A stretch of 64,000 nucleotides of DNA from Opitutales bacterium. GTDB taxonomy: Bacteria > Verrucomicrobiota > Verrucomicrobiia > Opitutales > UBA2995. The stretch is from the NCBI GenBank assembly GCA_022824405.1, contig JAJDZZ010000021.1, forward strand, positions 40,656-104,655, in the 5' to 3' direction. The position numbers and the translations under genes were made by a program. Below the pieces are notes generated by a model, which searched no databases, was not told the DNA's origin, and saw only the letters and a list, made by a program, of their open reading frames with translations. Shown here one piece after another: positions 52,123 to 59,661 of the stretch. The stretch's first letter is position 1. Each line of letters opens with the position of its first letter.

Positions 52123-54669
52123 ATGCGCTTTCCTTATTCCCGAGCCCTTTTTTGTCTGTGGATGACCACCGGGGTATGTTTATTGGGGAAGGTTGGGGGA
52201 GACCGGCTCGATAATTATACCGAGTGGGGCATTTACCGAGGCGACAAGAAGGCCAACCAATACGCCGAAATGGCCCAGATCCACGCGGCCAACGTCCACA
52301 CCCTTCAGCCCGCCTGGGAATACCGCACCGGTGATGCCAACGAAAAATCCAATATGCACAGCAATCCCATCGTGGTGGACGGGCTGATGTATTTTACTAC
52401 CCCAACCCTGCGCGCAGTGGCCGTTTCCGCCGGAACGGGCGAGGAGGTCTGGGTCTTCAAAGCGGAAGATCATCACCCGGAAGGAAAGGTGTTCCGCGGT
52501 CGAAGCCGTGGAATAGTCTATTGGGAATCGGGCGACGATAAACGCCTCTTCCATGGGGTGAAGGACCGCATTTACGCCCTAAATGCAAAAACCGGGGAGT
52601 TGATCGAATCCTTTGGGGATGGAGGTCATATCGACCTTCGCCAACACCTGGGAGTAGACCCCGAAACGGCTTCCGTCGAAGTGACCAATCCCGGCGTTGT
52701 CTACAAAAATTTTCTCATAGTGGTGTCGCGGGTTCCGGAGGGTTACGAATCCACGCCCGGCCACATTCGGGCCTTCGATACGGTAACGGGCAATTTCAAA
52801 TGGATATTTCACACCATACCTCAAAAAGGGGAATTCGGTTACGATACCTGGGAGTTCGTCGAAGGGGAAAAATACGGCGGAGCCAATGCCTGGGGCGGTC
52901 TGACCGTGGATGAGGAACGGGGCTGGGTATTCGGCGCCACCGGTTCTCCCTCTTTCGACTTTTACGGCGGAAACCGCAAGGGCATGAATTTGTTCGGCAA
53001 CTGTGTCCTGGCCCTGGATGCCACCACCGGCGAACGTCAATGGCATTATCAAACCGTACACCATGACCTATGGGATTACGACAACCCGTCCGCCCCGGTA
53101 TTGGTAACCATCGATTACGGAGACAGGAAAACGGATGCCGTGGTCCAGTTTACCAAAATGGGGCTGACCTTTGTCTTGGACCGCGATACGGGGGAACCGC
53201 TCTTTCCGGTAATAGAAACTCCGGTCCCTCCCTCAACTATCGAAGGGGAAGAAGCCTGGCCCACTCAACCCATTCCCACAAAACCGCCCCCCCTGAATCG
53301 TCTGGCAATTTCCGAAGCGGATCTCACTCAAATCTCCCCGCGAAAACACGCTTACGCCAGGAACATCCTGGATAAATTTCTCCTTCGCCCCCTTTACACC
53401 CCTCCATCTGAGGCGTTCACCATCGTCCAACCCGGAACCCTGGGAGGAGTGGAATGGCACGGCGGTTCATTCGACCCCTACAGCAATATCATTTACGTAA
53501 ACGGCAACGATGCCCCGGGCTACAGCAAAATAACCAAACCCACCAAACCGATCGGCGGGGAAACCCAATCCGATCAGCCATCCAAATGGCGCTACCGGTA
53601 CCAAGGCTACGGATTTTTGACCGATCCGGAAGGCCATCCCATTACCGAACCCCCATGGGGAACGTTGACGGCTATCGATTTGGCCAGCGGCAACTTCGTC
53701 TGGAGAATTCCCCTGGGGGAATATCCCGAATTGGTCGAGCGGGGCATATTCAATACCGGGACCCCCAACTTTGGGGGCGCAGTCGCTACTGCCGGCGGGT
53801 TGGTATTCATCGCGGCGACCATGGACGAAAAGATAAGGGCCTTTGAAAAGAGCCGGGGGCGGCTACTGTGGGAATACCAACTACCCGCCGCAGGATACGC
53901 CACCCCCAGCATTTATATGCACGAGGGTCGTCAGTACCTGGCCATCGCCTGTGGAGGGGGCGGAAAAAATGCCACTAAATCCGGCGATTCGGTAATGGCG
54001 TTTGCCCTGCCGGATAAACGGTTGTCGGCTCGTAAAGTGGCATCCTACCCCAAGGCGGACCGAGAGGGCTGGATCGACCTCTTCGATGGGCAAACCCTCA
54101 ACGGATGGGCCCACATGAACGGATGGCACACCTACACGGTGGAGGACGGCGCCATTGTGGGGAGAACCGCCGCGGGCAGCCAAAATTCCTTCCTCTGTTC
54201 CTTGCAGGAGTTTGACGATTTCGAGCTGGAGGTCGAAACCATGGTGGATCCCATCACCAACCAGGGCATCCAGTTCCGGTCCTCCGTCCGCCCGGTCAGC
54301 GAACGGAACCATCCCAATTGGCGTGCCGGACGCGTCTGGGGACCGCAGGTGGAAATTCGCCACGGCACGGAGAACATCGTCTCCGGGATGCTTTACGGAG
54401 AGGCCTTGGGAACGGGATGGCTTTCTTCGACGGAGAATGGAAAGGACGACCGCAACTACTTCATTCCGGACGAGTGGAACAAGATTCGCCTGGTGGCGGA
54501 CGGACCACGGCTGCGAACCTGGGTGAATGGCCGCCTGGTGGAGGATCTCGTGCGCGAGGATGTCTACCAAACCCACCCAAAAGGGTTCATCGGCCTGCAG
54601 GTCCACGGTATCCGGGGCAAGCGCCAATTTGTCATGAAGTGGCGCAATATCCGGATCCGGCCGCTGTAA
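52123..54669 (+). CDS. Secreted PQQ-type quinoprotein dehydrogenase fused to DUF1080
   Basis: About 848 residues. A signal peptide (RFPYSRALFCLWMTTGVCL) leads into a PQQ propeller (about 30-635) with repeated W-motifs such as AWEYRTGDANEKSNMHSNP, TGERQWHYQTVHHDLWDYDN and GGAVATAGGLVFIAATMDEK. From about residue 645 a DUF1080 (3-keto-glycoside hydrolase-like) domain follows, starting GWIDLFDGQTLNGWAHMNGW and ending FVMKWRNIRIRPL. The enzyme is probably a membrane-linked glucose-type dehydrogenase whose sugar-binding module is attached. The ATG at 52123 gives the signal peptide. An in-frame TTG three codons earlier is an unlikely start. Confidence 0.88.
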   Translation: MRFPYSRALFCLWMTTGVCLLGKVGGDRLDNYTEWGIYRGDKKANQYAEMAQIHAANVHTLQPAWEYRTGDANEKSNMHSNPIVVDGLMYFTTPTLRAVAVSAGTGEEVWVFKAEDHHPEGKVFRGRSRGIVYWESGDDKRLFHGVKDRIYALNAKTGELIESFGDGGHIDLRQHLGVDPETASVEVTNPGVVYKNFLIVVSRVPEGYESTPGHIRAFDTVTGNFKWIFHTIPQKGEFGYDTWEFVEGEKYGGANAWGGLTVDEERGWVFGATGSPSFDFYGGNRKGMNLFGNCVLALDATTGERQWHYQTVHHDLWDYDNPSAPVLVTIDYGDRKTDAVVQFTKMGLTFVLDRDTGEPLFPVIETPVPPSTIEGEEAWPTQPIPTKPPPLNRLAISEADLTQISPRKHAYARNILDKFLLRPLYTPPSEAFTIVQPGTLGGVEWHGGSFDPYSNIIYVNGNDAPGYSKITKPTKPIGGETQSDQPSKWRYRYQGYGFLTDPEGHPITEPPWGTLTAIDLASGNFVWRIPLGEYPELVERGIFNTGTPNFGGAVATAGGLVFIAATMDEKIRAFEKSRGRLLWEYQLPAAGYATPSIYMHEGRQYLAIACGGGGKNATKSGDSVMAFALPDKRLSARKVASYPKADREGWIDLFDGQTLNGWAHMNGWHTYTVEDGAIVGRTAAGSQNSFLCSLQEFDDFELEVETMVDPITNQGIQFRSSVRPVSERNHPNWRAGRVWGPQVEIRHGTENIVSGMLYGEALGTGWLSSTENGKDDRNYFIPDEWNKIRLVADGPRLRTWVNGRLVEDLVREDVYQTHPKGFIGLQVHGIRGKRQFVMKWRNIRIRPL

Positions 54670-54841
54670 AATTGGAAACAGATTCGCTTCCACAGCAGGA
54701 GGTTAACCACGGATTACCCGCCTGAGCGTCTCCGTAGCCCGCATACCCGACGCGCTCTTGGCGTCTTTGGGTCATTTCGCGGGTCAATTCTCAATTCCTG
54801 GTTCCAAAACCGTGTTTTATCCCTATAATAAAGGTTTCGAT
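54670..54841. repeat. Short gap with repeat word and MITE-end fragment
   Basis: A taaccacggattacccgcc word (about 54703) is followed by tagcccgcatacccgac (54736-54752), which matches the left end of the element at 43733 for its first ten bases. The rest holds the possible promoter of sixA. Confidence 0.55.
54824..54829 (+). promoter_or_regulatory. Consensus -10 box immediately before sixA
   Basis: TATAAT matches the consensus at all six positions and lies 12 bases before the sixA ATG, so transcription would start about six bases upstream of the start codon. No good -35 is visible 17 bases upstream (gttcca). If it is used, the transcript is nearly leaderless. Confidence 0.35.
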
Positions 54842-55336
54842 ATGAAAACCGTACATTTGATCCGCCACGCAAAATCGAGTTGGAAAGACTTTGCGCTTAC
54901 CGATGTGGCACGGCCCCTCAATAAACGGGGCCGAAAAGCCTGCCGGCTCATGGCCGAGCCCATCCTGCGGGCGGGATGCAATTTCGACAAGGTGTATTGC
55001 AGCATCGCCCAACGGGCCCAAATGACGATCGAAGGCATCGGTCGAGCCCTGGAAAACCGCAAGATTGAATGGGAATTGGATGACTCACTCTACACTTTCA
55101 GCAGCCACAATTTATTCCAACGATGCCGCGAATTGAACGATTCCATCAATGATGTGGTCTTGGTTGGACACAATCCCGCCATGACCGAATTTTGCAATAT
55201 CATGGGAAACCGTCCCATCGCCAACTTGCCCACCTGCGGTTATGCCCAACTGAGATTTCCCCAAAATACTTGGGAAAGCCTATCCCCCGGAAGCGCGGAA
55301 ACGGTAGCCTTGCTTACGCCCAAAAGTATCAAGTGA
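54842..55336 (+). CDS. sixA: Phosphohistidine phosphatase SixA
   Basis: The 164 residues begin KTVHLIRHAKSSWKDF, the histidine-phosphatase signature with the catalytic RHA. The DVARPLNKRGRKACRLM and VLVGHNPAMTEF segments, with the second catalytic His, are typical of SixA. Members dephosphorylate phosphohistidine on signalling or phosphotransferase proteins, for example HPt domains or PTS proteins. The open frame upstream to 54758 is not supported by homology. It is separated by a single base from the next gene, so they are probably one operon. Confidence 0.9.
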   Translation: MKTVHLIRHAKSSWKDFALTDVARPLNKRGRKACRLMAEPILRAGCNFDKVYCSIAQRAQMTIEGIGRALENRKIEWELDDSLYTFSSHNLFQRCRELNDSINDVVLVGHNPAMTEFCNIMGNRPIANLPTCGYAQLRFPQNTWESLSPGSAETVALLTPKSIK

Positions 55337-55337
55337 A

Positions 55338-56771
55338 ATGCGTCATCTCCTTCAACCATCGTTATTTTCTCAATACTTTCCCGCCAGGTCCTCCCATCAT
55401 TATTGGACAGTATGGACCTGTTTTTTCTCGATTGCCCTCGGTCATTCCCTATTGGGCCAGTCGGATGAACCGGAGTTGCTGGGGGAAGTCATCGATCTGG
55501 AACCCTTTGTCATTCACGCCGGCGAGATCGATGTCATCGATGGCCTGACCGGAGAGCCCTATAGCGCCGGCCATGCTGTGGTTTGGGGATTCGCCGACAG
55601 CATGAAGGATTTACTCCTCAAATACCACCACAGGTTGTTGGTGGATGAAGCCCGATTCCTCAATAATTACCTGACAGAGGGAAGGCAATTTTCCAAGGAC
55701 CTGGCTGCGCTGGCTGACTCCTTCGGGATACGGGGCTTCCGGATAAACAAGGAAAATTGGAGGCTGAAGGAGAGGTCAATTCTTTACCGCCTGAGCACCA
55801 AACCTTTTTTTCGGATCAATGCCCTGATCGTTTGGGATAAGGATAAACTGGAAAGGATGTACCCCAACCTGCCCAGGACCCAATACGCCATGGACATCCG
55901 CTACCATGAGGCAAAGCAGCTTTGGCAAAGGTGGGTGACCACCCGCTGGGAGATCAGTTATACCCAATACAACCAAAGGGGCCGGCCGACCAGGGGCCAC
56001 TACATCCTGAAAGAACAAGGGTTGAACCTCGACACCAACGAGGGCTTCCACTTCGTCAATGTGGGACTCCCCTCCAGTGTGCCTCCCAGCGCCTTCAGGG
56101 AAATTGAAATAAACTACCCCATTTTCTTTTCCTCGAATGAACCGGTTCAGGACCAGATCAAGCGCCTGCAGCGGCTATTCATACAAAACCTGTACTACAT
56201 CTATGACCCTTTCAGTTGGAAGGCCCGCCGCCATACCCGGTTTCGAGGAGGTTTTGCCAACAACTTGGTCCGCCATTTTGAGACAAAAAGTTTTCGGGTC
56301 AACGACCGCGAATGGTTCAACCCCGTGCTTTGCAACCTCCTCAGCGATGTCATCACCATCCAATACCATGGGCTTAAGGAAATCTACGAGTTGCATACCT
56401 ACCGCTCCTACGAACTCTCCTCCCATATACTGGGCAGCGGGTTGGATCTGCTCAATTGGAACGAAGGGGAAAACCGCGAGGGCCAACACAACGCCCCCTA
56501 CCGAAGGACGCGTTTGAATTGGGATGGCCCTGGCGGAGCCCGGTTTATTGTGCTCGACGCCTATATGCGCTACACTGACAAATTTATCGACACCTTGCGG
56601 GTAAACTTGAAAAACCTGAAAAAAAAGACGTCGGGCCGCAGCGTAATTGAGAATACCATCGAGGAGGTCTCCGGGACTCCGTTCCACGATTACCGGAAAA
56701 AAGCGATCAAAGCCCAGGTGGAGATCATCGAAAAATACCGGGAAAAATACGGTTCCTCCCCGCCATTTTAG
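55338..56771 (+). CDS. Hypothetical secreted protein, 477 residues
   Basis: I do not recognise the family. The N-terminal region (VWTCFFSIALGHSLLGQSDE) looks like a signal sequence preceded by an extra stretch of about 25 residues, so the true start may be later. The globular part has many aromatic and charged residues (FVIHAGEIDVIDG, WVTTRWEISYTQYNQRG, RHTRFRGGFANNLVRHF, HNAPYRRTRLNWDGPGGA) and a helical, charged C-terminal tail (EEVSGTPFHDYRKKAI). It follows sixA by one base. Its position suggests an envelope function linked to the phosphatase's pathway, but nothing in the sequence proves it. Confidence 0.7.
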   Translation: MRHLLQPSLFSQYFPARSSHHYWTVWTCFFSIALGHSLLGQSDEPELLGEVIDLEPFVIHAGEIDVIDGLTGEPYSAGHAVVWGFADSMKDLLLKYHHRLLVDEARFLNNYLTEGRQFSKDLAALADSFGIRGFRINKENWRLKERSILYRLSTKPFFRINALIVWDKDKLERMYPNLPRTQYAMDIRYHEAKQLWQRWVTTRWEISYTQYNQRGRPTRGHYILKEQGLNLDTNEGFHFVNVGLPSSVPPSAFREIEINYPIFFSSNEPVQDQIKRLQRLFIQNLYYIYDPFSWKARRHTRFRGGFANNLVRHFETKSFRVNDREWFNPVLCNLLSDVITIQYHGLKEIYELHTYRSYELSSHILGSGLDLLNWNEGENREGQHNAPYRRTRLNWDGPGGARFIVLDAYMRYTDKFIDTLRVNLKNLKKKTSGRSVIENTIEEVSGTPFHDYRKKAIKAQVEIIEKYREKYGSSPPF

Positions 56772-57281
56772 AGTAGAATCGATAGGAACGAAAAGACATG
56801 GATAACAAAAAACCACAGAGAACTCAGAGAACACAGAGGTGCTGAGAGGGAAAAAGGGAATGACTCTCGCAAAGATCGCAAAGGACGCAAAGGTATCCGG
56901 CTTCGCCGGAACAAGATTTAATTAAAACAACGCTTCGCTTGATGCCTGTGGCAACAGGATGGCACTACGTGCCAACAGGAAATAAGAATTAGATCTCGCC
57001 AAGGCGAGATGGCACAAAGGGGGGATGGCGCCGATGGCGCCTTTCTTTGCGTCCTTTGCGATCTTTGCGAGAGTCATTTCTCTCATCCTTTTCGATCACG
57101 ATCACGATTATTTAGCCTTCTTCCTTCATCCTTCTTCCTTTTCCTCCCGCTCTGTGCTCTCTGTGGTTAATTCTCCATCCGTACTCAGGTTCGACGATTT
57201 TCATCGAAATCAAAGTTTGACCCCTGGAAATGAAACCGAATAGTCCCAACCCAAAATCCGTAACCTCAACCGCCAAATATA
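56772..57281. repeat. Nested inverted repeat array A-B-C...G-H-B'-E-F-A'
   Basis: This is the most complete array. The left part has A (56809-56840), B (about 56865-56892) and C (ATCCGGCTTCGCCGGAA). A short unique stretch follows, including catgcctgtggcaacaggatg-type sequence. The right part has G (about 56996-57011), H (about 57025-57041), B' (57043-57078), E (57089-57110), F (57112-57143) and A' (57151-57172). A faces A' and B faces B' in reverse, so the array is nested. The sat/cysC gene begins after about 110 further bases of unrecognised sequence. No gene is visible. Confidence 0.85.
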
Positions 57282-58994
57282 ATGGGAGCATTCAAAGAAC
57301 CGCATGGAGGCCAGCTAAGGGAACTCTATCTGGGTGAAGCGACAGCCGAGAAGGAAAAGATCAAAGCCCTGGATTACAAATCCTGGGATATGACGAATCG
57401 GCAACTCTGCGATTTGGAACTCATCCTCAACGGCGCTTTTTCTCCCTTGGACGGCTTTCTGACCCGGGAAGACTACCAGAGCGTGCTGGGAGAAATGAGG
57501 CTCCAATCCGGTTTGCTCTGGCCCATACCCATCAACCTGGATGTCACGGAAAAGTTCGCCGATTCCCTGTCCTCGGGCGAACGCGTCGCCCTGCGCGACC
57601 GCGAAGGTGTCATCATCGCCATCCTGGAAATTCAGGACATCTGGAAACCGGATAAGCGGGAGGAGGCGGAATCGGTCTACCAAACCCAGGATGAAGCACA
57701 TCCGGGAGTCGATTACCTGTTCAACCAAGCCCATGAAGTTTATGTAGGCGGGAAATTACGCGGTATCGAACCCCCCATTCATTACGACTTCAGGCTATTG
57801 CGCGATTCCCCATCGGAACTTCGCGGTCGTTTCCGCAAACTGGGTTGGCGCAAGGTAGTGGCGTTTCAAACCCGCAACCCCATGCATCGCGCTCACCAGG
57901 AACTCAGTTTCCGCGCCGCCCACCAGAATGAGGCCAATTTGCTCATTCAACCAGTGGTCGGTATGACGCGCCAGGGGGACGTCGATCATTTCACCCGGGT
58001 GCGCTGCTACGAAAAAGTCATGGAGCATTACCCGGAACAAACCACCACCCTGAGCCTGCTCAACCTGGCCATGCGCATGGCCGGACCCAGGGAAGCTCTG
58101 TGGCATGGGCTGATACGCAAGAATTTCGGGTGCACCCACTTCATTGTGGGTCGCGATCACGCCGGACCGGGCAAAGATCCCCACGGACAACCCTTCTACG
58201 GGCCCTACGAAGCCCAGGAATTGTTCATAAAACATGAAAAGGAAATGGATATCTCCCTGGTTCCCTTCCAACAAATGGTTTACGTGGAAGACAGGGCCCA
58301 GTACATCCCCGTCGATGAAACAACCCCCGATATGAGGATCAAAACCCTGACCGGAACCGAATTTCGCCGGCGGCTCAACGAGGGGTTGGAGATTCCGGAT
58401 TGGTTTTCCTATCCGGAAATCATCGCAGAGTTGAGAAAAAGGTACCCCCCGCGGCACAAACAGGGCCTGACCCTATTTTTTACAGGATTGTCCGGTTCCG
58501 GAAAATCGACCATCGCCAACGCCCTTCTGGTCAAACTCCTGGAAATCGGCGGCCGCCAAGTCACCCTTCTGGATGGCGATATCGTGCGCAAGAACCTGTC
58601 CAGCGAACTCGGGTTTTCCAAGGAACACCGCAACCTCAATATAGAGCGCATTGGATTTGTCGCATCGGAAATCACTAAAAACGGAGGAATTGCCGTTTGC
58701 GCGCCCATAGCGCCCTACCGGGCAACCCGGCGCAAAGTCCGGCAAATGGCGGAGGCGTTCGGAGGCTTCGTCCTGATATACGTATCCACCCCTCTGGAAG
58801 TTTGTGAAAAAAGAGACCGCAAAGGGCTCTACGCCAAAGCCCGGGCCGGACTGATCAAGGATTTTACCGGAATTGACGATCCCTATGAGGCGCCGGAAAA
58901 GGCCGAGGTCGTTATCGATACACAAAAACTGTCACCTGAATTGGCCGCCCATAGAATCATCGTAAAACTGGAAAATATGGGCTATATCCGCTAA
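57282..58994 (+). CDS. Bifunctional sulfate adenylyltransferase / APS kinase
   Basis: The 570 residues have two domains. The ATP sulfurylase domain (about 1-390) contains the QTRNPMHRAHQE substrate loop and FIVGRDHAGPGKDPHG. The APS kinase domain (about 400-565) contains P-loop FFTGLSGSGKSTI, LDGDIVRKN and a SRYYRxx-type region reading YRATRRKVRQM. It makes APS from sulfate and ATP, then PAPS, in the cytosol. This one-polypeptide Sat-CysC form is used for assimilation or for sulfonation donors. PAPS would suit sulfated polymers, but no sulfotransferase is in the window. The repeat array upstream makes regulation unreadable. Confidence 0.92.
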   Translation: MGAFKEPHGGQLRELYLGEATAEKEKIKALDYKSWDMTNRQLCDLELILNGAFSPLDGFLTREDYQSVLGEMRLQSGLLWPIPINLDVTEKFADSLSSGERVALRDREGVIIAILEIQDIWKPDKREEAESVYQTQDEAHPGVDYLFNQAHEVYVGGKLRGIEPPIHYDFRLLRDSPSELRGRFRKLGWRKVVAFQTRNPMHRAHQELSFRAAHQNEANLLIQPVVGMTRQGDVDHFTRVRCYEKVMEHYPEQTTTLSLLNLAMRMAGPREALWHGLIRKNFGCTHFIVGRDHAGPGKDPHGQPFYGPYEAQELFIKHEKEMDISLVPFQQMVYVEDRAQYIPVDETTPDMRIKTLTGTEFRRRLNEGLEIPDWFSYPEIIAELRKRYPPRHKQGLTLFFTGLSGSGKSTIANALLVKLLEIGGRQVTLLDGDIVRKNLSSELGFSKEHRNLNIERIGFVASEITKNGGIAVCAPIAPYRATRRKVRQMAEAFGGFVLIYVSTPLEVCEKRDRKGLYAKARAGLIKDFTGIDDPYEAPEKAEVVIDTQKLSPELAAHRIIVKLENMGYIR

Positions 58995-59181
58995 GAGGTT
59001 TCCTTCAAATAAATCACCACAGAGAACCCAGAGGACACAGAGAGAGGTGACGCCAGAGGCGCCTTTCCCTTCTTCTTTTTTTCGATCAAGATCAAGATCA
59101 CGATTAATAGAGGGCACTCACCGATTTATACTTTAACTCTGTGACCTCTGTGACCTCTGTGGTCTCTGTGGTTAATCTCCC
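58995..59181. repeat. Repeat array A-H-E-A'
   Basis: Word A (59015-59045), a short H stem (gacgccagaggcgcc, about 59047), word E (cgatcaagatcaagatcacg, 59084-59103) and word A' (59138-59177, extended with three CTCTGTGA units) make up this gap. A and A' are inverted, so the segment could form a long hairpin. The following gene is on the minus strand and ends at 59182. Confidence 0.8.
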
Positions 59182-59451
59182 CTAAGAAATTTCCCGGCCG
59201 ACCTGATCGTCGGAAATGCTGTTGTGTGAACCGTCGCAATAGGGGGCATTTCGGGTGGTCTTGCAGCGACACAGATAGGCCATGTCGTCCTTTTCCGCCT
59301 TGAAAACCATGGGGAAGAGCCCGGTGCCGCTATGAGACCCGTCGCAAAAGGGTTGCTCCAAGGATAGGCCACAAGCACAGAAGGCGTAGTTTTTTCCAGC
59401 TACCAGTTGGACGCCGGAAGGTGAATTTGCCGCGATGATGGGTTTTGACAT
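59182..59451 (-). CDS. Dual CDGSH iron-sulfur domain protein
   Basis: The 89 residues contain two CDGSH-type motifs: CACGLSLEQPFCDGSH (about residues 25-40) and CRCKTTRNAPYCDGSH (about 61-76). Each has the three Cys and one His of a [2Fe-2S] cluster. Dual-CDGSH bacterial proteins are small soluble redox proteins linked to iron or redox homeostasis. Promoter elements may lie in the 210-base gap upstream. No operon partner is present. Confidence 0.9.
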   Translation of the reverse strand: MSKPIIAANSPSGVQLVAGKNYAFCACGLSLEQPFCDGSHSGTGLFPMVFKAEKDDMAYLCRCKTTRNAPYCDGSHNSISDDQVGREIS

Positions 59452-59661
59452 GTGATAACTATACTTTATCGGGAAAAAGCGGGCCGATTGGCCCTACCTC
59501 GCCGAGGGATTCGTCGGCGGGCCTTTGACTATTTCAGCTTGGTCTGTATTTAACCAACCGGCACAGGGAGCAATCAACCGGAATTTTTGTCGGCTGGACA
59601 TTTTGCCCTTTTGTGAACTCAATAAACGCTCGAATTCCATAACCTCATATCCATCTCCCCT
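59452..59661. other. Divergent gap with hairpins and a possible promoter
   Basis: Between two divergent genes the gap has two GC hairpins, gggccgattggccc (about 59490-59503) and cgccgagggattcgtcggcg (about 59510-59530). A possible plus-strand promoter follows: TTGACT (59525-59530), 16 bases, TATTTA (59547-59552), giving a leader of about 100 bases. None of the common repeat words occur here. The hairpins may be regulatory. Confidence 0.4.

Noticed and set aside
59452..59661. The hairpin gap tested as a tmRNA or RNase P gene
   Set aside because: There is no tRNA-like acceptor end and none of the conserved P4/J elements, and the gap is too short for RNase P.
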